DNA of 64,000 bases from Bacteroidota bacterium (GTDB taxonomy: Bacteria > Bacteroidota > Bacteroidia > Chitinophagales > Chitinophagaceae). The notes beneath the pieces were generated by a model, which made no database searches, was not told the origin of the DNA, and saw nothing but the letters and a program-made list of their open reading frames with translations. The stretch covers positions 186,001 through 250,000 of the forward strand of contig JAFDYF010000077.1 in NCBI GenBank assembly GCA_018267575.1, given 5' to 3'. Within the stretch, counting starts at the first letter, position 1; every line of letters begins with the position of its first letter. Below, in pieces: positions 36,365 to 43,997 of the stretch. Both the position numbers and the translations under genes were made by a program.

Positions 36365-36579
36365 GATAATTTCTGGCAGTATGGCAGTATGCGGTATTAA
36401 GGTATGAAATGACTTTTTAACCACTAAAATGGCTGTTATATTTCAGGTAGGGCAGCTTTGCCAGCAATAATTTTTTGGTTTTGTTGCCCAAAATAGGTGC
36501 CATCCAAGATTGTTTGATTGTACGAACGGAAAATCTGTAACCACTAACTTATCTCTATATTTAGCATTAAATAACTATT

Positions 36580-37401
36580 ATGAAGAATACAGTCCTGATT
36601 GTTTTGATTTGCCTATCAATTTTTCAGATTGCTTATGGTCAGCCACCGCCTATCCATTATGGCAATAACCCAGTAGCGGGGAAATACTATGCTATCCGGG
36701 GCATACAGATGTATACAGAAGTGTATGGTCGGGGCAAACCCTTATTGCTGATACATGGAAATGGGGGCAGCATCAATGCTTTTACGGAAACCATCCCTTA
36801 TTTTTCAAAAAACTATAAGGTGATTGCGGTGGATAGCCGAGCTCATGGCAAAACAGTAGATGCCGGGGATTCTCTCAGTTTTGAGATGATGGCAGACGAT
36901 TTTGCCGCTCTTTTGGATAAAATGCAGATTGACTCGGCCTATGTGATTGGTTGGAGTGATGGAGGGATCAATGCCCTTTTGTTGGCGATGCGGCATCCCG
37001 GAAAAGTGATCAAATTGGCTGCTACCGGTGCCAACCTGACTCCCGATTCATTGGGCATTGTGCCGGATGATTGGAAGGAAGAGCAAAGGAAATACGAGAC
37101 CGAAAAGGATCTGTTGCGTAAAACTGCAAAGGAAAAGAATGATTGGAAAATCTTTATGCTGGATTGGCTTCAGCCCAATGTGCCTTTCGAAGCGCTCCGT
37201 GCTATTAAATGCCCTTCGTTGATTATTTGTGGCGACCATGATGTGATACCGATCGAGCATACGACCAAGATTTATCAGAGCATCCCACAAGCCTATTTGT
37301 GGGTTGTCCCCAATTCCGGTCATGCAACATTGATACAGCACCGCGACGAGTTCAATAAAGTAGTTTCAGATTTTTTCGAAAAACCGTATCACTGTTTTTA
37401 A
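36580..37401 (+). CDS. Exported alpha/beta hydrolase
   Basis: A 273-residue alpha/beta-fold hydrolase with an N-terminal signal peptide (MKNTVLIVLICLSIFQIAYG, about 1-20). The oxyanion region is LLIHGNGGSINAF, the nucleophile Ser lies in VIGWSDGGINALLLA, the acid in IICGDHDVIP and the His in NSGHATLIQHRDEF. These are the usual catalytic triad positions. The natural substrate cannot be told from sequence. It is monocistronic. Confidence 0.9.
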   Translation: MKNTVLIVLICLSIFQIAYGQPPPIHYGNNPVAGKYYAIRGIQMYTEVYGRGKPLLLIHGNGGSINAFTETIPYFSKNYKVIAVDSRAHGKTVDAGDSLSFEMMADDFAALLDKMQIDSAYVIGWSDGGINALLLAMRHPGKVIKLAATGANLTPDSLGIVPDDWKEEQRKYETEKDLLRKTAKEKNDWKIFMLDWLQPNVPFEALRAIKCPSLIICGDHDVIPIEHTTKIYQSIPQAYLWVVPNSGHATLIQHRDEFNKVVSDFFEKPYHCF

Positions 37402-37629
37402 GCCCTTACAATGGATTTGCTCTTTTGGGTTAATTTAATAAACCAACTTGATACTTGGCATGTACGATGGGTTTAATACAGTTTTGCCTTGGATTATTAA
37501 ATAAGGCCAAGGTTTATGGGTAGAATCATTTTGGTTTGTATTAAAATATTGAAAAGACTTATTGGTAAAACCGCTTATGATAAAATAATCAGTATTTTCA
37601 GTTTTTATTCATTTCTAAAAAGTAAACAT

Positions 37630-37959
37630 ATGTTAGACGAAATTCTAAATTTAGTGAAAGAGCAATTGGGCAATCACCCTGATGTGGCAGGTGCGCTCCC
37701 TGCAGGTCAGGCAGATGCTGTACATGCCGAGGTTGCTAATCATATCGCAAATGGGTTGGCTAGCCAAGGGGCTGGTGGTATTGGAGGATTGCTTGGCAAT
37801 TTGCAAAACACGATTGCTTCTGGTGGTTCTATTACCAGTGCTATTGAAGGCGGTTTGGTAAATAGCCTCACTAGTAAATTTGGTTTGCCACCATCCATCA
37901 CTGGAGCTATTTCCGGCGCATTGCCCGGGATATTACAAAAATTTGCTAGCAAGCAATAA
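37630..37959 (+). CDS. Small Gly/Ala-rich protein, DUF937-like
   Basis: A 109-residue protein from ATG 37630; the frame opens earlier (37516), but the upstream part is unlike protein of this family. It is rich in Gly, Ala and Ile: LASQGAGGIGGLLGNLQN, then GGSITSAIEGGLVNSLTSKFGLPPSITGAISGALPGILQKFASK, which resembles DUF937-type proteins with repeated short helices. No signal peptide. A strong terminator follows. Function unknown. Confidence 0.7.
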   Translation: MLDEILNLVKEQLGNHPDVAGALPAGQADAVHAEVANHIANGLASQGAGGIGGLLGNLQNTIASGGSITSAIEGGLVNSLTSKFGLPPSITGAISGALPGILQKFASKQ

Positions 37960-37979
37960 TCCATTGTTTGCCAGTATTG

Positions 37980-38027
37980 ACCATGCTTTTGAGGTTTGTT
38001 TCACAAATTCCAAAAGCATGGTTTTTT
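37980..38027 (+). terminator. Intrinsic terminator after the DUF937-like gene
   Basis: ACCATGCTTTTG (37980-37991) and CAAAAGCATGGT (38011-38022) form a perfect 12-bp stem followed by TTTTTG. Confidence 0.75.
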
Positions 38028-38065
38028 GTTTCTTTAGGTTTTTGGTTTGGTCGAATGGCTTTACA

Positions 38066-38131
38066 ATGAAATCGATCAGTGCCAAACTTGATAGCTGTCA
38101 TTTTTGATAGGGATGTTTTTGTGTAGCTTTA
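38066..38131 (+). promoter_or_regulatory. Tandem FNR/CRP-type promoter of a small membrane protein gene
   Basis: Distal ATGAA-ATCG-ATCAG (38066-38079) and proximal TTGAT-AGCT-GTCAT (38088-38101), each one core mismatch from TGAT-N4-ATCA, lie 22 bp apart. TAGCTTTA (38124-38131) starts 29.5 bp after the proximal centre. The ATG of the 69-residue gene is at 38168. Confidence 0.55.
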
Positions 38132-38167
38132 TCAAGTAAAGCCATTTTTCAATTCAAATCTGTCACC

Positions 38168-38377
38168 ATGAACTTTCTGAAAGCAAAAACCAGTTGGACC
38201 AACGCCGAGTTCATTGTGTTCAAGTTGTGTGTGGCATCTATTTATGTACTGATTGGTGCTTATTTCCATCAGTTTTTCCATCGGTTTTATATTCCGGTGC
38301 TGATACTTTTTTTAGTGATGGTGGTGTGGACGCTTTATTTGTGGCTAATGAAAATGAAAGCCATTCGGGGACTTTAA
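38168..38377 (+). CDS. Small two-helix membrane protein of the putative FNR-type regulon
   Basis: A 69-residue protein with two hydrophobic helices (about 17-35 and 42-60) and a short basic tail (KMKAIRGL). His-rich HQFFHRFY joins the helices. I recognise no family. The promoter has the same two-site architecture as the cbb3 and universal stress genes, which supports both its reality and a role in the same response. Confidence 0.65.
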   Translation: MNFLKAKTSWTNAEFIVFKLCVASIYVLIGAYFHQFFHRFYIPVLILFLVMVVWTLYLWLMKMKAIRGL

Positions 38378-38506
38378 GATAATGCTATACTTCAAATAAT
38401 ACGACTCTTTCGAAATCAACCTTCGGTTTCTGATTGTTTGATTTCGATATAAAATAATCTTTCAGGTTTTGTATTCCTAAATCCTATTATTCAGTGGGCT
38501 TGTGAT

Positions 38507-38860
38507 TTAATGGGCGCCGTCGTTTTTTGAAACCCTTCTTATTTCCATCGTGTTCCCTTCGCCCTGCAATACTGGGCAACCCTTGGCAAATTCAATGGCT
38601 TCTTCAATGGAACCTGCTTTTACAATGATGAAGCCCCCGATTGTTTCCTTGACAGCACCGAAGGGACCATTGCTGACCGTTTTGTTTGCATGCACCAGTT
38701 TTGCCCCTTCAAATAGAAGCCCGGTCCCTGAAACAAATTTATTCTGTTCGGCAATCTTAGCAATCCATTCCATAGTTTGTTTCATCCAGATTTGTATTTG
38801 CTCAGGGCTGGCCACTTTTAAGCCATCCTCATGTCTCATGATCAAAGCGTACTCATCCAT
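38507..38860 (-). CDS. YCII-related (DGPF-type) small protein
   Basis: A 117-residue protein of the YCII/DGPF family. It has EYALIMRHEDGLKVASPEQIQIWMKQTMEWI, then SGTGLLFEGAKLV and the family's SNGPFGAVKETIGGFIIVKAGSIEEAIEFAKGCPVL, with NGPF in place of DGPF. Members form ferredoxin-like dimers, are often linked to ECF sigma factors, and mostly lack a proven activity. It is a single gene with no sigma factor nearby. From 38861 to 39181 I see no convincing gene; the open frame 38884-39105 looks fortuitous. Confidence 0.87.
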   Translation of the reverse strand: MDEYALIMRHEDGLKVASPEQIQIWMKQTMEWIAKIAEQNKFVSGTGLLFEGAKLVHANKTVSNGPFGAVKETIGGFIIVKAGSIEEAIEFAKGCPVLQGEGNTMEIRRVSKNDGAH

Positions 38861-39181
38861 TTTAATTTGGTTTTATTATTTAAATGATGGTTTACTGTTC
38901 GAAAACTATGGGGCTAACAAAAGTTGGATTGGGATTTTTCAAAGCCAATCCTTTCTTGGTACTAAGTTATATTTTAAAAGTGAATTTGGGAAGCCGCCAT
39001 CATAGTATGGGAAGAAAATGGCTGAGTCTTATTGGCAATTTTTCTGCACGGTCATCCAAACAGTTTCAAATAAAATCTCAATCCTTATTCAAAAACTGTT
39101 TGTAATGGGTGCAATCTGACTGGGTGCAGCTTTATAGCAAAAAAAAATTATGCCAGCATCGGTGGATATTCTTCTATCCTC

Positions 39182-39189
39182 TATCTTTG
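39182..39189 (+). promoter_or_regulatory. -7 promoter element of the barnase/barstar pair
   Basis: TATCTTTG is an exact TAnnTTTG match ending 7 bp before the nuclease ATG at 39197. If used, the mRNA would be nearly leaderless. Confidence 0.4.
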
Positions 39190-39196
39190 ATTCACT

Positions 39197-39640
39197 ATGA
39201 ATAATAATTTCCGACCTCTGTTTAGGATCATCATTATTGTGATACTGGGCATTGTGCTAATTGCCCGGAACTATTTAAACAAGCCATCTTCCCCGCCTAG
39301 CAACAAGCCTGACCAGCCTGTTGTGCATAATAATCAACCAAATCCAGATGCACCCATCCATCAGAATAGCAGCATTCCGCAAAAAGTGTTTGATGTGTTG
39401 GCATACATACGTGCCAATCATCACGCCATGGAAGGATATGTTGGTGGGAGGGTGTTCACCAACTATGAAAAAGTGGTGCCAACGGAAGATAATAATGGGA
39501 ATGCCATCAGTTATCAGGAATGGGATGTGAACCCACATATACAAGGAGTGAACCGTGGCACGGAACGCATACTGACCGGCAGCGATGGAAGGGCATGGTA
39601 TACCCATGACCATTACAAGACATTTCAAGAAATAAAATAA
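39197..39640 (+). CDS. Barnase-family ribonuclease with N-terminal membrane/signal segment
   Basis: A 147-residue guanyl-preferring ribonuclease of the barnase type. The hydrophobic segment 9-23 (IIIIVILGIVLI) acts as a signal peptide or anchor, then a Pro/Asn/Gln-rich linker (about 28-60). The catalytic domain has YVGGRVFTN, YQEWDVN, NRGTERILTGSDGRAWYTHDHYKTF. E108, R120, R124 and H139 align with barnase Glu73, Arg83, Arg87 and His102, so it should be active. The immunity gene begins 2 bp after its stop. Secretion protects the host, and the pair may be used against competitors or for RNA scavenging. Confidence 0.92.
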   Translation: MNNNFRPLFRIIIIVILGIVLIARNYLNKPSSPPSNKPDQPVVHNNQPNPDAPIHQNSSIPQKVFDVLAYIRANHHAMEGYVGGRVFTNYEKVVPTEDNNGNAISYQEWDVNPHIQGVNRGTERILTGSDGRAWYTHDHYKTFQEIK

Positions 39641-39642
39641 TC

Positions 39643-39987
39643 ATGAGCGTTGTAACTAAAACCATTGTGGGATTTTATACGGATAACCATAACCGATATG
39701 TATTTCTGGATGGGCTTGCCTGTCAGGACCTGGATGCTTGTTATGCCAGCTTGCAGCAACAACTTTCCCTGCCATCCTATTTTGGAAAAAACCTAGACGC
39801 ATTGGATGAAATGCTTTCTGATCTGGATTGGATCCAGGAAGAAAAGATTAAAGTGGTAATCATGAATCCGGATGCACTGCTATCAAAAGATAAAAAGAAG
39901 AAGAACGATTTTCTGGCTGTACTGAATGGAGGTGAAAGCACAAAGTTGGAAATTGTTTATTTGGGAAATGAAGCAACGGTTCAATAA
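39643..39987 (+). CDS. Barstar-family ribonuclease inhibitor
   Basis: A 114-residue cytoplasmic inhibitor. LPSYFGKNLDALDEML (about 43-58) matches the barstar helix that plugs the barnase active site; Y46 and D52 align with barstar Tyr29 and Asp35, and E56 stands for Asp39. It is encoded 2 bp after the nuclease, so expression is probably coupled. Order nuclease-first is usual for this pair. Confidence 0.9.
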   Translation: MSVVTKTIVGFYTDNHNRYVFLDGLACQDLDACYASLQQQLSLPSYFGKNLDALDEMLSDLDWIQEEKIKVVIMNPDALLSKDKKKKNDFLAVLNGGESTKLEIVYLGNEATVQ

Positions 39988-40054
39988 ATGTTTCTGTGGA
40001 GGCCACCACCATCAAATTAAATTTGTCGTGGCGCAATCTTGCTGGTCAAAAAAT

Positions 40055-40086
40055 AAAAACCTTTGCTATTTGGGCAAAGGTTTTTT
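40055..40086. terminator. Bidirectional intrinsic terminator
   Basis: AAAAACCTTTGC (40055-40066) pairs with GCAAAGGTTTTT (40074-40085). T runs follow on both strands, so it can end both the barstar gene (plus) and the DUF4399 gene (minus). Confidence 0.75.
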
Positions 40087-40107
40087 ATTTTTTGAAAACA
40101 ATTTTAA

Positions 40108-40611
40108 TTATTTCACTTTTACCTTAATGGTTGCAGCTAATTTGCTTCCATAAGAGCGATGGATGCCATCGGCATACTGCAATGTGAGCTGATGTTCGCC
40201 GGGTGTCAGTTTGATTTCGGTCTCCGTTTGGGCTTTGCCAAAATGCAAATGGGTTGAATCTTTTGGTACTACTATACCTGCAGCGATAGAGTCGCCAGCA
40301 TCGATCAACAAATGGTGATGGCCAGATGCTGGTTTGATGGTGCCGGCGGTATCGAGGGCAATTCCTTCTACGCCAAACTCCACTTTTAAGGGGGACTTAA
40401 CTGTTTCGCCATTTTTTAAATTTTTGAAAAATACTTTAGCACCTACTGGAACCTCTGGTAATGGAGCAACGGTTGGGGCGGTTACCGTGGCTGCTGCTTT
40501 GCTTGTGTCGGCTCCCATAGTTGAGTCGGTTGTGTTGCTTTTACTACTACCACTGTTGCAGGCGGCCAGTCCGCCCATCAATACAAATGAAAAGAAAACT
40601 AACTTTTTCAT
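40108..40611 (-). CDS. DUF4399-domain lipoprotein
   Basis: A 167-residue lipoprotein. The signal is MKKLVFFSFVLMGGLAAC with Cys18, then a Ser/Thr/Ala-rich linker (about 20-50). The DUF4399 domain follows: VFFKNLKNGETVKSPLKVEFGVEGI, SGHHHLLIDA and HLHFGKAQTETEIKLTPGEHQLTLQYADGIHRSYG. The clustered His residues (GHHHLLID, THLHFG) suggest metal binding, though no function is established. It is monocistronic. Confidence 0.88.
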   Translation of the reverse strand: MKKLVFFSFVLMGGLAACNSGSSKSNTTDSTMGADTSKAAATVTAPTVAPLPEVPVGAKVFFKNLKNGETVKSPLKVEFGVEGIALDTAGTIKPASGHHHLLIDAGDSIAAGIVVPKDSTHLHFGKAQTETEIKLTPGEHQLTLQYADGIHRSYGSKLAATIKVKVK

Positions 40612-40809
40612 GATTACTATATTTTAAATTTGAGAACAATACAAAATGGTATTTAAGGCTCCCTGACTAGCATTTTTAAGTGTTGTCATGGCTAAGTATC
40701 TCGCAAAGAACACAGGTTTTAACGTAACAATCATATTGGGCATAAGGTTCTATGAGCTTTGCAAATATAATCTTAAACAAGGTCAGTTTTAGATTTGCTA
40801 CTGTATTGA

Positions 40810-41397
40810 CTATTCATTAACCCAAACTGTTTTGGTCTCAATTGGGCTGCGAGTTCCTTTGCCAGAAGGAATTTTGATATAGCCCAAATAGAAAAAACCA
40901 AGCAGTTTATCTTCTCTTTCTAAACCCAAAAATGGTTTTGCTTCTTCATCAAAAGTGATGCCGCCCGTTGTCCAATAACCCCCAAGCCCATACGCAGTTG
41001 TGGACAAATATAGGTTCTGAACGGCGCAGGCTACGGCTGCGATTTCTTCCATTTCAGGAATATCTATCGTGGTACTTCTTTTCATGCCAATGGAAATGAT
41101 ATGGGAGCATTGAGGTGGAGTCACTAATAATTTTTCATAAACAGCCTGCTTGAATTTTTGGCCCCTGGTTTTTTTGTACAGCTCTGCTTGGAATGCTGCC
41201 AGCTTTTTAAGTCCCTCACCAGTGAATACGGTGAACCTCCAAGGCTCTGTTTTTTTATGAGTGGGTGCCCAGTTGGCATTTTCGAGCAATTGCATCACTA
41301 TTTCATCGGGTATTTTTTTGTCAGGTTCGAATTGGTTCACGAACACGCTTCTTCTATTTTGGATAAGCCAGTTGATTTGGTCTACATTTATTTCCAT
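40810..41397 (-). CDS. Nitroreductase-family protein
   Basis: A 195-residue FMN-dependent nitroreductase-like protein. INWLIQNRRSVFVNQFEPDKKIPDE is the usual N-terminus with the FMN-binding RRS. WAPTHKKTEPWRFTVFTG supplies the second FMN contact and YGLGGYWTTGGI the third, near residue 140. This subgroup often acts on nitroaromatics, quinones or other small electrophiles; the exact substrate is unknown. A -7 match TAAGTTTG (41418-41411, minus) and an FNR-like site (41494-41507) lie upstream. Confidence 0.9.
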   Translation of the reverse strand: MEINVDQINWLIQNRRSVFVNQFEPDKKIPDEIVMQLLENANWAPTHKKTEPWRFTVFTGEGLKKLAAFQAELYKKTRGQKFKQAVYEKLLVTPPQCSHIISIGMKRSTTIDIPEMEEIAAVACAVQNLYLSTTAYGLGGYWTTGGITFDEEAKPFLGLEREDKLLGFFYLGYIKIPSGKGTRSPIETKTVWVNE

Positions 41398-41410
41398 TCT
41401 TATGTTTTTG

Positions 41411-41521
41411 CAAACTTAATTCATTTGAAATTGACACTGATTCAATTTGATATGCCACTGATTGTATGATTTATTATGATAGGACCTCTTACATTGATAT
41501 TCATCAGTGCATCAGTGGCAT
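41411..41521 (-). promoter_or_regulatory. Nitroreductase promoter with one FNR-like site and an inverted repeat
   Basis: The -7 element TAAGTTTG is exact (41418-41411). Farther upstream lies one FNR-like palindrome (TTGAT-ATTC-ATCAG, 41494-41507), but without the partner site or the fixed spacing seen elsewhere. An 11-bp inverted repeat, ATGCCACTGAT (41452-41462) and ATCAGTGGCAT (41511-41521), brackets the region. Confidence 0.4.
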
Positions 41522-41526
41522 CACCC

Positions 41527-42390
41527 TTAAAAGTTTTTGTTCATGTAATGCTGTAAAGTGGCTAGCGACCAATAGCCGGGCACAATCATCCGGCGAATGG
41601 TGAAGAGCGGGTCTTCGTCGTCTCGTTGGGTGATGAGTTGGAAGGCTGCCACAAAATTTCTTTTTTTCAGTTCGGGGATGGCCTGTTTGTTCCAGAGCCC
41701 AAAGGGATAGGCGAAATAACGTATAGGCTTACCTGTTATCGTTTCCAGAAGTTTGGTGGGTTTGTCGATTTGTATTTCCCAGTCCTTCCCTTGGTATTGT
41801 TTTACATTATGATGGTCCCAGGTATGGGATCCAATTACATTCCCGGCATCGCTTAATTCCTTGACCTGTTGGCTGTTCATATAACGGGGGCGGTTAAGCG
41901 AAACTGTCATGATAAAAAATACCCCTTTGAAATGGTGCTTCTGCATTTCTGGGTAAGCAATGCTATATTGTTCAAGGTCGGTATCGTCAAAACTGAGCAT
42001 CACGGGTTTGCTGGGTAAGGGAGTTCCCTTCGTCAGATAATCGTAAAGTTCATCGGGCAGTATACTATGGTAGCCACTGTCGGCCAGCATCTTCATTTGT
42101 TGTTTAAAAGCATCTACGGGTACAATATAATCCTTGGCTCTTTTGGAGTCGGTTGGTTTCCAGTCACGGATCTGGTGATAACAAAGAATCGGCACTTGCT
42201 TTTTTGCCAATATTTCTACAGCGCTAGCCATTTTTTGGACAGGGTCTTTGGAAGAGGTATCTTGTATAATCGATGTTGCCGGTTTTATGGGGCTATCTTT
42301 TTGGGGATTATCTGTATGGGTATTCGATTGACGCCCCAAACAAGAAATCAAAAAAAGTAGGGAAAATAAGGCTGGCATCGGTTTCTTCAT
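41527..42390 (-). CDS. Polysaccharide deacetylase-family lipoprotein
   Basis: A 287-residue lipoprotein (signal ...LLFLISC, Cys18). The NodB-type domain has motif 1 VMLSFDDTDLEQY, motif 2 VIGSHTWDHHNVKQY and the C-terminal IRYFAYPFGLWNK. The Asp pair and the HxxxH metal ligands are present. Family members remove acyl groups from GlcNAc-containing polymers such as PGA, chitin oligomers or peptidoglycan. The opening VPILCYHQIRDW resembles PgaB-like enzymes. It is a single gene, oriented with the nitroreductase. Confidence 0.88.
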   Translation of the reverse strand: MKKPMPALFSLLFLISCLGRQSNTHTDNPQKDSPIKPATSIIQDTSSKDPVQKMASAVEILAKKQVPILCYHQIRDWKPTDSKRAKDYIVPVDAFKQQMKMLADSGYHSILPDELYDYLTKGTPLPSKPVMLSFDDTDLEQYSIAYPEMQKHHFKGVFFIMTVSLNRPRYMNSQQVKELSDAGNVIGSHTWDHHNVKQYQGKDWEIQIDKPTKLLETITGKPIRYFAYPFGLWNKQAIPELKKRNFVAAFQLITQRDDEDPLFTIRRMIVPGYWSLATLQHYMNKNF

Positions 42391-42465
42391 ATCAAATCTG
42401 TTTCGGCTTTCTTTAACGAAGAGGACACGTTTTTATGCGATTATAATACTATTTTAAAAAAAAAT

Positions 42466-42489
42466 AAAGCTGTGCCGAAGCACAGCTTT
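42466..42489 (-). terminator. Intrinsic terminator after the acetyl-CoA hydrolase gene
   Basis: AAAGCTGTGC (42466-42475) and GCACAGCTTT (42480-42489) form a perfect 10-bp stem with a 4-base loop, followed on the minus strand by TTTATTTTTTTTT-like sequence. Strong. Confidence 0.85.
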
Positions 42490-42509
42490 GATGTGTGGGT
42501 TACTATTGC

Positions 42510-43790
42510 TTAAACTAAGTTTCGGTTGTTTTTGATATTGGCAAATGCTTCTTTATCCAGTTGTTCGCGGTGGTCGGGATGAGCGATATTGATCAATGCC
42601 TTGGCTCTTTCTTTGAGGTTCTTTCCATATAGGTGGGCAATGCCATGTTCGGTTACGATATAGTGCACATGGGCTCGGGTGGTCACCACACCGGCCCCGG
42701 GTTTCAGTGTAGATACTATTTTGCTCACACCCTTTGCCGTGATAGAGGGCATGGCAATAATGGGCTTGCCACCTACGGAAAGGGAGGCGCCACGCATGAA
42801 ATCCATTTGACCGCCCACACCCGAATACATTTTATGCCCAATGGAGTCGGCGCAGATTTGCCCGCTAAGGTCCACCTCCACTGCACTGTTGATAGCTGTT
42901 ACCTTGGGGTTTTGCCGTATGATATGTGTGTCATTTACATAACCTATATCCTGCATGTCGATTACGGGATTGTCATGTACAAATTTATATAGGCGATCTG
43001 TGCCCAGCATAAAGCCCGACACCACTTTATATTGTCTTATTTTTTTCATCTCTCCAGTGATGACACCGGATTCGATTAGGTCGATGATGCCATCTGAAAA
43101 CATTTCGGTATGGATGCCCAATCTTTTATGGTTGCCCAGCATACCGAGAACCGCATTGGGGATACTGCCAATACCCATTTGTAAAGTTGCGCCATCTTCA
43201 ATGAGCGAAGAAACATTTTCCGCAATTTTACGGGTATCACTATCGGGTGGGTCTATTTCCACTTCATGTATTTTGTCATTCACTTCCACCATGGCTTCAA
43301 TCTTGCTCATGTGAATGAAACCGCCTCCATGTGTCCTGGGCATATTAGGGTTCACCTGTGCAATAATATGTTTGGCAGATTCCAAGGCAGCGGGAGCAAT
43401 ATCCACGGATACGCCCAAAGAACAAAAACCATGTTTATCCGGAGGTGAAACATGCGCCAATGCGTAATCAATGGGGATTGTCTTTGACCTGAACAGGGCG
43501 GGGATTTCACTCAGGAAAACGGGTATATATTGAGCCCTTCCTTCCTGCACCGCTTTTCGAAGGTTGCCACCAATAAAGAAGCAGTTGGTGTGGAAAATAT
43601 CAGCATACTCCGGGTTTGCATAAGGGGCTTCCCCTTCGGTATGCATTTGGTAAAGTGTGATATTGCTCAGCTCATGTGCACGGGCCGTCATGGCTTTAAT
43701 GAGTTGTTGGGGTGCTGCTGCGGCGGTTTGGATAAAAATATTACTGTCCGATTGGATTATACTGACCGCTTCTTCTAATGTTTTGTACAT
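42510..43790 (-). CDS. Acetyl-CoA hydrolase/transferase family (4-hydroxybutyrate CoA-transferase-like)
   Basis: A 426-residue CoA-transferase from ATG 43790; an in-frame TTG at 43859 is unlikely. QMGIGSIPNAVL, GVGGQMDFMRGA and VTEHGIAHLYGKNLKERAKALINIAHPDHREQL are the conserved blocks of the Cat1/4HB-CoA transferase family. These move CoA between acetate and other short acids or release acetate. The gene has the tandem FNR-type promoter, which suggests induction at low oxygen, when acetate or mixed-acid metabolism matters. The exact acid is unknown. Confidence 0.9.
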   Translation of the reverse strand: MYKTLEEAVSIIQSDSNIFIQTAAAAPQQLIKAMTARAHELSNITLYQMHTEGEAPYANPEYADIFHTNCFFIGGNLRKAVQEGRAQYIPVFLSEIPALFRSKTIPIDYALAHVSPPDKHGFCSLGVSVDIAPAALESAKHIIAQVNPNMPRTHGGGFIHMSKIEAMVEVNDKIHEVEIDPPDSDTRKIAENVSSLIEDGATLQMGIGSIPNAVLGMLGNHKRLGIHTEMFSDGIIDLIESGVITGEMKKIRQYKVVSGFMLGTDRLYKFVHDNPVIDMQDIGYVNDTHIIRQNPKVTAINSAVEVDLSGQICADSIGHKMYSGVGGQMDFMRGASLSVGGKPIIAMPSITAKGVSKIVSTLKPGAGVVTTRAHVHYIVTEHGIAHLYGKNLKERAKALINIAHPDHREQLDKEAFANIKNNRNLV

Positions 43791-43856
43791 ATGGTGGATT
43801 TTATTGTATTCTTGATATTCATTTTGAAATGGAGTTGCAAAAATAAGTGCTTGCTC

Positions 43857-43924
43857 CAAATTAGCAGCAGATTAAAGCTGTAGCCTAGATGATTCTTATC
43901 AATTTCAAAATTGACTAGAATCAT
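43857..43924 (-). promoter_or_regulatory. Tandem FNR/CRP-type promoter of the acetyl-CoA hydrolase gene
   Basis: On the minus strand: distal ATGAT-TCTA-GTCAA (43924-43911, one core mismatch), proximal TTGAT-AAGA-ATCAT (43902-43889, full core match), 22 bp apart. TAATTTG (43863-43857) is near-consensus for -7 but lies about 2 bp farther than in the other promoters. The ATG is at 43790. Confidence 0.55.
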
Positions 43925-43968
43925 TTTTTTTCGAAGTCTGTTTTTTGGAGACTCAGAAAATATGTATT

Positions 43969-43992
43969 TATCTTTGTTAACCTTTTGGTTAA
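43969..43992 (+). promoter_or_regulatory. TetR-gene promoter with candidate autoregulatory operator
   Basis: TATCTTTG (43969-43976) is an exact -7 match with TTTTTTG about 21 bp upstream as -33. Directly downstream, at the expected start of transcription, TTAACC (43977-43982) and GGTTAA (43987-43992) form an inverted repeat with a 4-bp spacer. A further GGTTAA occurs at 44000-44005. The place suits repression by the encoded TetR protein. Confidence 0.5.
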
Positions 43993-43997
43993 ACTAT

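Noticed and set aside
37448..37461. TTGAT-ACTT-GGCAT upstream of the DUF937-like gene as a regulon site
   Set aside because: Only 6 of 8 core bases, no partner site and no -7 element at the right position.
38884..39105. 73-residue plus-strand open frame between the YCII gene and the nuclease
   Set aside because: Basic, low-complexity content and no ribosome site or similarity; treated as non-coding.
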